Assembly (NCBI GenBank): GCA_964400655.1
Contig: CAYNVN010000091.1
Coordinates: forward strand, 1 to 12,852
DNA: 12,852 nt
Direction of reading: 5' to 3'
DNA from: B16-G9 sp964400655
Lineage (GTDB): Bacteria > Bacteroidota > Bacteroidia > Bacteroidales > F082
Each line of letters opens with the position of its first letter. Position 1 is the first letter of the stretch. Under the pieces are notes generated by a model. That model ran no database searches. It had not been told where the DNA came from and saw only the letters and a list, made by a program, of their open reading frames with translations. Positions 6,953 through 12,852 of this stretch are shown piece by piece. A program made the translations under genes and the position numbers.

Positions 6953-7570
6953 TTAACAACCTCCTGATGCGGTTTTTGCTTTTTTCTTTCTTCGTACCTT
7001 AACCTTGGTTTTTTTAACACCGGTATCGTTAATTTGGGTTCCACCCGTAAAATAAACCCCGGCGGCCTTACGGAACTGGTACAACTCAAATTCCGTTTCC
7101 GATGCGGTTTCCGGCGGTTCAACCGGCCGGATAATGGTTTCCACCCAACGGTTTAAACCTCCCTTAAGCACATAAATATTGTTGTATCCCAAACGCTTGG
7201 AAATAACCCATGCCTGATCGGCCATAATATCATCGTTGCTGTAAAAAACAGCATACATATCTTCAATGCCCAGATTTTCCTGACCTTCGGGGGTTAATAT
7301 ATCCTTTAGCGGTACATTAACGGCATCGGGCAGCGAAAACTTGTTGTACTCATCGGCCGGACGAACATCTATAAGCTCCAGCGTGGGATCTTTTTCGATA
7401 ATCATTTTGGCAATCTGGTCGGTTGTAACATACCTCGACGGCTGCGTTATCTCCCGCAACAATTCTTCGGGTTTTAGCTGATTGGCAAAAGTTTCATCTT
7501 TATGAATAAACAGCGTGCCCACTGCCAAAAGCAGCATCAGCAGGGTGAGGAACAGATAATTCTTATTCAT
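6953..7570 (-). CDS. Exported rhodanese-fold protein with polybasic SGGC tail, active-site Cys replaced by Ser
   Basis: A 205 aa protein with an N-terminal hydrophobic stretch (4-22) that is a signal peptide or anchor (a possible cleavage site follows TFA at about 29). The rhodanese-like domain covers about 45-145: LELIDVRPADEYNKFSLPDAVNVP (64-87), YAVFYS (106-111) and KRLGYNNIYVLKGGLNRW (125-142). The active-site position is Ser111, then NDDIMAD, so the family's catalytic Cys is missing. A linker from about 145 to 185 leads to the tail KVKVRRKKKAKTASGGC (189-205). The terminal Cys205 is the only cysteine in the protein. The gene begins four bases after the upstream YeeE-like gene, and 21 bases separate it from the second tail-bearing protein. 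The domain call is secure; the biological role is not. Confidence 0.9.
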   Translation of the reverse strand: MNKNYLFLTLLMLLLAVGTLFIHKDETFANQLKPEELLREITQPSRYVTTDQIAKMIIEKDPTLELIDVRPADEYNKFSLPDAVNVPLKDILTPEGQENLGIEDMYAVFYSNDDIMADQAWVISKRLGYNNIYVLKGGLNRWVETIIRPVEPPETASETEFELYQFRKAAGVYFTGGTQINDTGVKKTKVKVRRKKKAKTASGGC

Positions 7571-7574
7571 GGTA

Positions 7575-8177
7575 TTAGAATTTATATTCTGTAATATTTT
7601 TTCTTACTTTTTTCTCGATGGTTGCCGTAAACCAGAAAGCGGCAAGGGCAATAACCGTAAAGGCAATGGCAAACCAGGCAGCCGGTATGCCTGTAACATC
7701 GGTAAGCGTTACGTTGCCAAGGCTCCCGCTGTTAAAGAAGTCTTCAAATAAGGGATAAGTTTCGCCGAAGATAAAAATTCCCAGTGCCAGGCCGATGGCA
7801 AAAACAAGCGCATCCATTTTGCCGATGGCAATGCCGGTAAAACTGGTCCCCGGACAAAAGCCTCCCATTACAAATCCTATTCCCATTATCACCGCACCCA
7901 AAATCATGGGGCTTACAAAAGTTGGAAGGATAAATATTTTCGACAGGTCGAGCCATCCGAAATAATCGAAATAGAGCAGCCCTGTCATGGCAACTATTAC
8001 TGCGGTAAAAAATACGCGAAGAACCACAAAATTATAGCCGTAAAAAACACCGGCAAGGTTTCGCGACGAGGAAAAACCGGAAGCTTCAAGAATGAAACCG
8101 AAGGCAACTCCCAGTAAAAGGGCAATAACAAAGTTCCAGTCTCCGGTAATAATATCGTTTGGTATTAAAGGTCCCAT
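7575..8177 (-). CDS. YeeE/YedE-family membrane protein, second half-transporter
   Basis: A 200 aa polytopic inner-membrane protein of the Sulf_transp (YeeE/YedE, DUF395) family. Known YeeE takes up thiosulfate through a channel lined by conserved cysteines. This protein is about half the usual full-length size. Visible features are ALLLGVAFGFILEASGFSSSRNLAG (19-43, a family N-terminal half signature) and GIGFVMGGFCPGTSFTG (99-115) with Cys108, its only cysteine, in the conserved G-x-C-P-G-T motif. About five membrane segments are visible. The C-terminus is basic (EKKVRKN). It lies 20 bases after the other half-protein and four bases before the first rhodanese-fold gene. The two half-proteins probably form a heterodimer equivalent to one full-length YeeE. 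The substrate (thiosulfate or another sulfur species) is inferred. Confidence 0.9.
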   Translation of the reverse strand: MGPLIPNDIITGDWNFVIALLLGVAFGFILEASGFSSSRNLAGVFYGYNFVVLRVFFTAVIVAMTGLLYFDYFGWLDLSKIFILPTFVSPMILGAVIMGIGFVMGGFCPGTSFTGIAIGKMDALVFAIGLALGIFIFGETYPLFEDFFNSGSLGNVTLTDVTGIPAAWFAIAFTVIALAAFWFTATIEKKVRKNITEYKF

Positions 8178-8197
8178 ATCGTTTTTATATTATAAGA

Positions 8198-8734
8198 TTA
8201 AATCCACAGTTTTCTGAATAAATAAGCAACGGCATATCCTGTTCCGAATATTCCAAGCATTACAATTACACCTCCGAATGAAAAGGAAGCAGAGCCTACC
8301 AATGCCGCTCCGCTGGTACATCCGCGTCCAAACTGACTGCCGATTCCAAACAAAGCGCCTCCCACAAGTGCAAAAAACAACCGTTTTTTACTGGTAATCT
8401 TCGGGCCGTGTTCAGTTCTGAATTTTTTAACCCTTCCGTAAATAACACCCGAAAGCAACCCGCCGAGCAACACACCCAGCGATTCGAAAACCAGCCAGTT
8501 GTTCATGGGTGATTTATCCTCGGGAATATACTTACTGTAATAGGGGCTCGAAGCGGCATGTTCGGGAGCAATGGTTTCAACAACGGTTACCACCGAGCTT
8601 TTAACCGCTCCGCTGGCACCAAGCCCGCGCCCTGTAATGTAAAAGGTGATAATAACCAATATCCCCAGCAACACCCCTCCGAAATAGGGATTTATATACC
8701 GGGGTTTCTCTGTATGATTGTGATGTTTGTTCAT
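8198..8734 (-). CDS. YeeE/YedE-family membrane protein, first half-transporter
   Basis: A 178 aa polytopic inner-membrane protein of the YeeE/YedE (Sulf_transp) family. A His-rich N-terminus (MNKHHNH) precedes the first membrane segment (about 17-34). A loop of about 40 residues holds EHAASSPYYSKYIPEDKSP. Then follow membrane segments around 81-100, 119-135 and 152-174. GALFGIGSQFGRGCTSGAAL (126-145) carries the family's conserved R-G-C-T-S-G motif, with Cys139 as the sole cysteine. It follows the NrfD-like gene by 18 bases and precedes the second YeeE-like gene. Two half-size YeeE proteins with one conserved Cys each are a recognised split form of the transporter. The long loop is on the side opposite the basic residues, so it is probably periplasmic. 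Confidence 0.9.
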   Translation of the reverse strand: MNKHHNHTEKPRYINPYFGGVLLGILVIITFYITGRGLGASGAVKSSVVTVVETIAPEHAASSPYYSKYIPEDKSPMNNWLVFESLGVLLGGLLSGVIYGRVKKFRTEHGPKITSKKRLFFALVGGALFGIGSQFGRGCTSGAALVGSASFSFGGVIVMLGIFGTGYAVAYLFRKLWI

Positions 8735-8752
8735 TATATCAAAGTTTTAATA

Positions 8753-9694
8753 TCAATACAAATACCTTGTTATCTGGCCTGCTTCAAGAATTACAAAACG
8801 GAATACCAGTCCTCCCATCAATATCAGGAAAGAAGGAAGCCATCCCGGTACATGATATCCTCTGAGTTCAAATATCTCCAGTGTAGCCGGAAACAGCAAT
8901 CCAAGCAAAACCACAAATATCCAGAATGTAACGGTAAACTCACCGCCCAGAAACAGTTGTGAAGCTTCGATGGCTGCCTGCGAACCGGCTTGCAATCCCA
9001 TAATCATGTGGATGATAAAAAACAGCTCCACAAAAACAAAGATCAGGTCGATTCGCGTAAGCACTTTCCGCTCGTACTTGCTTTTCGACATCCAAATAAT
9101 GGCTGCCAAACCGGTTGAAAATCCCGATACCAAAAACAGAGGGCCTAAAATAGAGGTGTTCCACAGAGGGCGTGCATTAAATGCCGACAACAGGATTCCG
9201 GTATAAACACCCAAAATAACCGCCAGAATCATCATAACCCACGCCATGGCTTTTCTGTATTTTTTGGCAAATGTTTCAAAATCGTTAAGCAGTGCCAGTG
9301 GCCATTTAAAGTTGGGAAAAACTTCCCTTACATAAGTTCCCGCCCAAACAATGGAGAGCGGTGTGATGGCCATTAATACCCAGGCTCCCCACGACATGGG
9401 CGATTCGAGCCGGATAATGGTGTACAAACGCCAAAAGTAGAGTTTGTGATGAAGGTCGAGGAATAAAGCTCCCAAACCAATAACCAGCAAAAAGGGAACC
9501 AGCATGGGTGCCCATTTAATGGTTGCGGTCATGTCGCGCTCTTTGTGCATGATGTAAAAATATCCTGCAAAAAAGAGTATGCCTGCCGCCAGTCCCCCCA
9601 AAAACAGATAGAGTGGAATTTCCCACGTCCATAAATGAAGATAGGGGTCGATGTGTGGTATATTGCGTCCGCTGACAAATAATTCTTCTTTCAT
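8753..9694 (-). CDS. NrfD/PsrC-like membrane subunit of a sulfur-compound oxidoreductase
   Basis: A 313 aa integral membrane protein of the NrfD/PsrC family, which binds quinone and links it electronically to the ferredoxin-like subunit. The sequence shows EIPLYLFLGGLAAGILFFAG (25-44), LDLHHKLYFWRLYTIIRLESPMSWGAWVL (79-107), a typical PsrC/NrfD block around the quinone region, and a C-terminal helix ending FVILEAGQ (300-307), typical of the family. About eight membrane helices can be counted. It contains no apparent haem-binding cytochrome motif. It is preceded by the ferredoxin subunit with a 16-base gap, and a modest AGGA occurs just upstream of its ATG. Together with those two upstream genes it completes the three-subunit complex. 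Without the A-subunit context, alone it could belong to several CISM enzymes. Confidence 0.92.
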   Translation of the reverse strand: MKEELFVSGRNIPHIDPYLHLWTWEIPLYLFLGGLAAGILFFAGYFYIMHKERDMTATIKWAPMLVPFLLVIGLGALFLDLHHKLYFWRLYTIIRLESPMSWGAWVLMAITPLSIVWAGTYVREVFPNFKWPLALLNDFETFAKKYRKAMAWVMMILAVILGVYTGILLSAFNARPLWNTSILGPLFLVSGFSTGLAAIIWMSKSKYERKVLTRIDLIFVFVELFFIIHMIMGLQAGSQAAIEASQLFLGGEFTVTFWIFVVLLGLLFPATLEIFELRGYHVPGWLPSFLILMGGLVFRFVILEAGQITRYLY

Positions 9695-9710
9695 TTTCCT
9701 GACTTTTTAA

Positions 9711-10244
9711 TTAGGTAAGAAAATATAATTGTGGATTGGTACCTGCTTCGGGAGCCAATACTTTCCATTTTCTGTTTTTCAAAATCTTCGAAACATCGCT
9801 GTTGGGATCATCAAGATCGCCAAAATGAAGACAGCTGGTAGGACAAACATCCACGCAGGCAGGATTTTCGCCGTCGGAAACCCGGTGAACGCAGAATGTA
9901 CATTTGTCAACATAGCCTTCCGGATGGGGATAACGCGCATCGTACGGGCACGACTCGATACAGGCTCCGCAACCGATACATTCATCGTGGGTAACCAAAA
10001 CAATCCCTCCGTCAACAATGTGGCTTGCACCGGTGGGACAACACCTGACACAAGGCGAATTTTCGCAGTGATTACATCTTTCGGAGCGTAATTCTATTTC
10101 CAGTTTGGGATAGGTGCCGGCTACGTTTTCAACAATCCAGTCGCGGCAGTATCCGTGGGGTACATTGTTTTCGGTTTGACAGGCAACTACACAGTCGCCA
10201 CATCCGACACACTTTTTAGTGTCAACCGCCATTGCGTATCTCAT
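9711..10244 (-). CDS. Four-cluster [4Fe-4S] ferredoxin-like electron-transfer subunit (PsrB/PhsB-like)
   Basis: A 177 aa iron-sulfur subunit that passes electrons between the molybdenum subunit and the NrfD-like membrane subunit. The cysteines fall into four groups that fit four [4Fe-4S] clusters: C12/C15/C18/C22, C57/C60/C65/C69, C89/C92/C95/C99 and C115/C118/C130/C134. Extra cysteines occur at 33, 68 and 138. There is no signal peptide, as usual for subunits carried through Tat with their partner. The start ATG (10244) overlaps the stop of the upstream catalytic gene as ATGA, with a strong Shine-Dalgarno before it. A second in-frame ATG four codons later is possible but less likely. Length is close to that of PsrB/PhsB. 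The complex assignment rests mainly on gene order. Confidence 0.95.
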   Translation of the reverse strand: MRYAMAVDTKKCVGCGDCVVACQTENNVPHGYCRDWIVENVAGTYPKLEIELRSERCNHCENSPCVRCCPTGASHIVDGGIVLVTHDECIGCGACIESCPYDARYPHPEGYVDKCTFCVHRVSDGENPACVDVCPTSCLHFGDLDDPNSDVSKILKNRKWKVLAPEAGTNPQLYFLT

Positions 10245-12499
10245 GCGTTAACCTCCTTTCCGGGTTTTTCTTTAAGAAATGTAACAAAATTGCCCCTCAT
10301 TCCGGTTCCTCCCATGATGGGGTCCATATGAACTTTACTAACGAGTTTTGAATCGCTGGCACCGTGACCGTAAGCACGACGCAGTTTTTTATTGGTATGG
10401 CCAAAGCCGTGAACAAGATAAACCGAATCCCATCGTATTCGCTCGGTTACCCTTGCCCTTACCGGAAAATCGGTAACAATACCATCCTGATTTTTCAGCC
10501 AGATATACTGCCCGTTTTCGATGTCCCAAAGTTTTGCCACCTTCGGGTTTATCCAAACACTGTTCTCTTTCATCAAATCCCAAAGATTATGGTTGTTTGA
10601 TGTACGCGAAAAGGTGTGCATGGGTGCCCGGCCGTAATTTAAGCGGTAATATCCGTCGGCAGGCTCTTCGTGGTGGGTGTATTTCGGCAACGGATCGTAA
10701 CCTTCCATTTCCAGTTCGGTAGAATAGAGTTCTATTTTACCGGTGTTGGTGTTAAACTCAAAATCTTCAAGGTCTTGTAAAAAATAGAGGTCGTCAAATT
10801 CGCGATCGAATTTTTTAACTCCGATACGTTTCATCTCCTCAAGCGATGAACCCACTTTTTTCAGCTGCCAGTCGAGCACCTCTTCGTAAGTGTCGAAATT
10901 AAAATAGTCGCCGAGACCCAGCCGTTTGGCAATCTCTTTGGCAATCCACCAGCCCGGTTTGGTTTCGTATTTGGGTTCGGTGGCCGGCATACGCAAAGCA
11001 ATATAAGGTTCGCGATGCGGAGAGGTTCTGATACCGTCGTATCTTTCAAGATAGGTACACTCGGGTAAAACAACATCGGCCAACTGTACTATGTCCATAG
11101 GCATGGTGTCGATAACCACAAGAAAATCGAGGTTGTTTATGGCCTCGATGGTTTTTTTCTGATCGGGCAGCGATGCCATCAGGTTGGTACCGTAAACCAT
11201 CCATCCGCGCAAGTGACAGTCCATATCGGGATTGGGAATGGTGGCATCACAAATTCCGGTTGAAAGCACCTCGGTAACCAAATTATATTTTCCTTCGGGA
11301 TAGGCATCTTTCCACGACCGTTTTGGTTTTGGATAGGCTGGTGAAGGGTATTTGGGCAAATGAACTTTTTCAGGATTGTAAAATCCGCCACGGCGGCCCC
11401 ATGAGCCCAAAAGGGCATTTAAAATGGCAATGGCCCTTGAGCGCTGCGTGTCGTCGCCATACCATGTAACATGCCTTCCGGGATGTACCAGTACGGCCGG
11501 AGAAGCAGCAGCCATTTCGCGCGCGGTTTTCCTGATAATGTTCGGATCGATGGTAGTTATACCGTAGGCCCATTCGGGGGTCATCGATTTTACATGCTGT
11601 TTCAGCTCATCAAACCCGAATGTATATTTTTCAACATAAGCTTTATCGTACAGCTCTTCGTAAATAATAACATGTGTCCATGCCAACAACAGCGCCAAAT
11701 CGGTAGCCGGTTTAATGGGCAGCCAATATTTTGATTTGCCGGCGGCAGTGCTGAAACGCGGATCAACGGTTATAATGGTTGCACCTTTGTCGATGGCTTC
11801 CGACATCTCCTGAATCTGACCGTTGTGCATGTTTTCGCCAAGATGCGAACCAATAAGCACCAAACATTTTGTATCGCGGATATCGGTTCTTTCGGGCGAC
11901 ATAACATCTTCGCCAAAGGTAGCGGTAAAGGCAACCTCACGAGGCCCGCGGCACTGGGCAAACGACGGAGCGGTAATATTGGGCGACCCGAAAGCTTTAA
12001 CCAGATGGCTGAAATGTTTACCGCCGGTTCCGTGCGAAAACAGCGCCAAACATTCGGGGCCGTATTTCATACGCAGCTGGTTCATTTTATCGGCAACGAG
12101 GTCGAGGGCTTCATCCCAGCCGGCTTTACGGAAATATTGCGTTCCGTCGGGTTTGGTTTCTCGTATTAGCGGCGTTTTTAAGCGGTCTTCATCGTAATAC
12201 ATGCCCACACCGCCGGTACCCCGCGGACAAAAACGTCCGTTGCTGTGCGGGTCTTCTTTATTACCAATGATTTTCCGAATGTTACCCTTTTTATCAACGT
12301 ATGTAAAGCCTGCGCACTTCCAAAAGCAGACCTCACAAAAGGTGGGATAATTGGTGAGTTCTTCATCACTTACCGGGGAGGTGTCGCCGTCAGCTACAAA
12401 CTGGGCAGTGGCACTGTCCCAGCTTAAAGCATGCAGTCCAAGGGCAGCAGCTCCCGCACCGGCAGCAGTGATTTTAATGAAGTCCCTTCTTGTTTTCAT
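10241..12499 (-). CDS. Tat-exported molybdopterin oxidoreductase catalytic subunit, PsrA/PhsA-like
   Basis: A 752 aa bis-MGD molybdoenzyme of the complex iron-sulfur (CISM) family. The N-terminus carries the twin-arginine signal TRRDFIK (3-9) followed by an Ala/Gly-rich hydrophobic region, so it acts in the periplasm. The [4Fe-4S] site is C55/C58/C62/C91 (CEVC, then KC, then FCPRG). SFAQCRGPRE (179-188) supplies Cys183 as the probable molybdenum ligand, as in polysulfide and thiosulfate reductases. Length matches PsrA/PhsA (about 750-760) and is far shorter than tetrathionate reductase TtrA. A periplasmic location argues against cytoplasmic SoeA. It heads a seven-gene operon with matching B and C subunits. 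Substrate is inferred: polysulfide, thiosulfate or elemental sulfur reduction is most likely, but another sulfur oxyanion or oxidation direction cannot be excluded. I avoid a gene symbol for that reason. Confidence 0.93.
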   Translation of the reverse strand: MKTRRDFIKITAAGAGAAALGLHALSWDSATAQFVADGDTSPVSDEELTNYPTFCEVCFWKCAGFTYVDKKGNIRKIIGNKEDPHSNGRFCPRGTGGVGMYYDEDRLKTPLIRETKPDGTQYFRKAGWDEALDLVADKMNQLRMKYGPECLALFSHGTGGKHFSHLVKAFGSPNITAPSFAQCRGPREVAFTATFGEDVMSPERTDIRDTKCLVLIGSHLGENMHNGQIQEMSEAIDKGATIITVDPRFSTAAGKSKYWLPIKPATDLALLLAWTHVIIYEELYDKAYVEKYTFGFDELKQHVKSMTPEWAYGITTIDPNIIRKTAREMAAASPAVLVHPGRHVTWYGDDTQRSRAIAILNALLGSWGRRGGFYNPEKVHLPKYPSPAYPKPKRSWKDAYPEGKYNLVTEVLSTGICDATIPNPDMDCHLRGWMVYGTNLMASLPDQKKTIEAINNLDFLVVIDTMPMDIVQLADVVLPECTYLERYDGIRTSPHREPYIALRMPATEPKYETKPGWWIAKEIAKRLGLGDYFNFDTYEEVLDWQLKKVGSSLEEMKRIGVKKFDREFDDLYFLQDLEDFEFNTNTGKIELYSTELEMEGYDPLPKYTHHEEPADGYYRLNYGRAPMHTFSRTSNNHNLWDLMKENSVWINPKVAKLWDIENGQYIWLKNQDGIVTDFPVRARVTERIRWDSVYLVHGFGHTNKKLRRAYGHGASDSKLVSKVHMDPIMGGTGMRGNFVTFLKEKPGKEVNA
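10251..10257 (-). promoter_or_regulatory. Strong Shine-Dalgarno for the ferredoxin subunit
   Basis: On the minus strand AGGAGGT lies six bases before the ATG at 10244, within the end of the catalytic subunit gene. It supports that ATG over the internal one, and with the ATGA overlap it suggests coupled translation of the two subunits. Confidence 0.55.
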
Positions 12500-12792
12500 T
12501 CTGAATATGTTTTGTTAATGAACTATCATATTACCTTGTCATACAAACAGCTATCTGTGTATATATATAGACGTATGTATATGACTTGTTCACAAAATTA
12601 TGCAATAAATTATATTTTTCTTTTGTTTAAACCGGTTCTACATAAATGCTTAAATTACAGATACAGAGAGATGAACGGTTTAACAGCCCGTTTTTGGTAA
12701 AATAAAATTTACTGATAAATAACAGGTTACAATTACTATTTGAAAAGAGAATAAATTAGTACCCTGATCATTAATTTTGCAATATTCGCCCA
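12500..12792. other. Intergenic region between the divergent sulfur operon and a right-end gene
   Basis: This AT-rich 293-base stretch lies between the catalytic subunit gene (minus strand) and a plus-strand start at 12793, so it should hold promoters for both. I see no credible coding region. A minus-strand TAATTTTG at 12600-12593 and a plus-strand TAATTTTG at 12772-12779 each match the -7 box, but neither has a correctly spaced TTTG -33 box. A weak 5-bp stem (12674-12692) is not convincing. The best candidate signal is a dyad at 12541-12564. Confidence 0.55.
12541..12564. promoter_or_regulatory. Imperfect dyad upstream of the sulfur operon, possible operator
   Basis: ATACAAACAG and CTGTGTATAT flank CTAT as an inverted repeat, with 8 of 10 positions complementary. 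It sits about 42 bases upstream of the catalytic subunit start. It could bind a dimeric regulator, but the surrounding sequence is repetitive in TA, so a chance origin is possible. Confidence 0.3.
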
Positions 12793-12852
12793 ATGCTGAA
12801 AGGTTCAACATGGCTGTTGCCGGTTGTTATGGGAATTATAAATTTGGGGGGT
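12793..12852 (+). CDS. Partial start of an unrecognised gene, runs off the window
   Basis: An ATG at 12793 opens a frame of 20 codons to the window edge, beginning MLKGSTWLLPVV with a hydrophobic stretch (about residues 7-18), as in a signal peptide or first membrane helix. A -7-like TAATTTTG lies 13 bases upstream of the ATG. It is divergent from the sulfur operon. The product cannot be identified from so few residues. Confidence 0.35.
   Translation, partial: MLKGSTWLLPVVMGIINLGG

Noticed and set aside
11823..12197. Long plus-strand open frames opposite the catalytic subunit gene.
   Set aside because: They are antisense shadows of a well-supported molybdoenzyme gene with intact motifs.
10241..12499. 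Assignment of the molybdoenzyme as tetrathionate reductase (TtrA) or cytoplasmic sulfite dehydrogenase (SoeA).
   Set aside because: The length is too short for TtrA, and the twin-arginine signal places it in the periplasm, unlike SoeA.
12674..12692. A short stem (AACGG/CCGTT) followed by T residues, like a terminator.
   Set aside because: Only five base pairs with a nine-base loop, and no plus-strand gene lies upstream to terminate.
12431..12700. A plus-strand open frame beginning inside the catalytic subunit gene.
   Set aside because: It overlaps the Tat-signal coding region in antisense and its translation lacks any recognisable family features.

Overview
The window looks like the chromosome of an anaerobic or facultative member of the Bacteroidetes. 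The clues are a moderately AT-rich composition, a tRNA promoter that matches the Bacteroidetes -33/-7 type (TTTG, then TAnnTTTG), few Shine-Dalgarno sequences, and the gene families present. The genus cannot be read from the sequence alone.

The left half (about 77 to 6080, plus strand) is the tail of an exopolysaccharide, capsule or O-antigen cluster with six tightly packed genes. Two are GT2 glycosyltransferases, followed by a GT4 transferase with a DUF1972-type N-terminus, an initiating polyprenyl-phosphate hexose-1-phosphate transferase (WcaJ/WbaP type), a rhamnosyltransferase-like GT2 enzyme, and a lipoprotein. The lipoprotein resembles the cyanophycinase/peptidase S51 fold but seems to lack the nucleophile. 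The initiating transferase loads the first sugar phosphate on the lipid carrier, the glycosyltransferases extend it, and the lipoprotein's role is unknown.

The middle (6092 to 6277) holds a tRNA-Leu(CAA) on the minus strand with its own promoter. A hairpin terminator separates the convergent halves.

The right half (12499 down to 6296, minus strand) is a compact seven-gene sulfur-metabolism operon. A Tat-exported molybdopterin oxidoreductase of the PsrA/PhsA type is followed by its four-cluster ferredoxin subunit and an NrfD/PsrC membrane quinone subunit. Next come two half-size YeeE/YedE membrane proteins with one cysteine each, and two membrane-tethered or exported rhodanese-fold proteins. 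The first three genes form a complex predicted to exchange electrons between the quinone pool and periplasmic sulfur compounds (polysulfide, thiosulfate or similar). The YeeE pair should move thiosulfate or a related sulfur species across the inner membrane.

The most unusual observation concerns the two rhodanese-fold proteins. Both have lost the canonical active-site cysteine (Ser in one, His in the other). Both end in a nearly identical polybasic tail closing with A-S-G-G-C at the extreme C-terminus. In the first, this terminal cysteine is the only cysteine in the protein. The tails agree in protein but differ at six synonymous codons, which suggests selection on the peptide. I propose a swinging-arm sulfur carrier, analogous to (but not homologous with) the GGCGG arm of SoxY, serving the oxidoreductase and the YeeE channel.

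At the right end, 12500 to 12792 is non-coding, with an imperfect dyad that may be an operator. A plus-strand gene appears to begin at 12793 and runs off the window.
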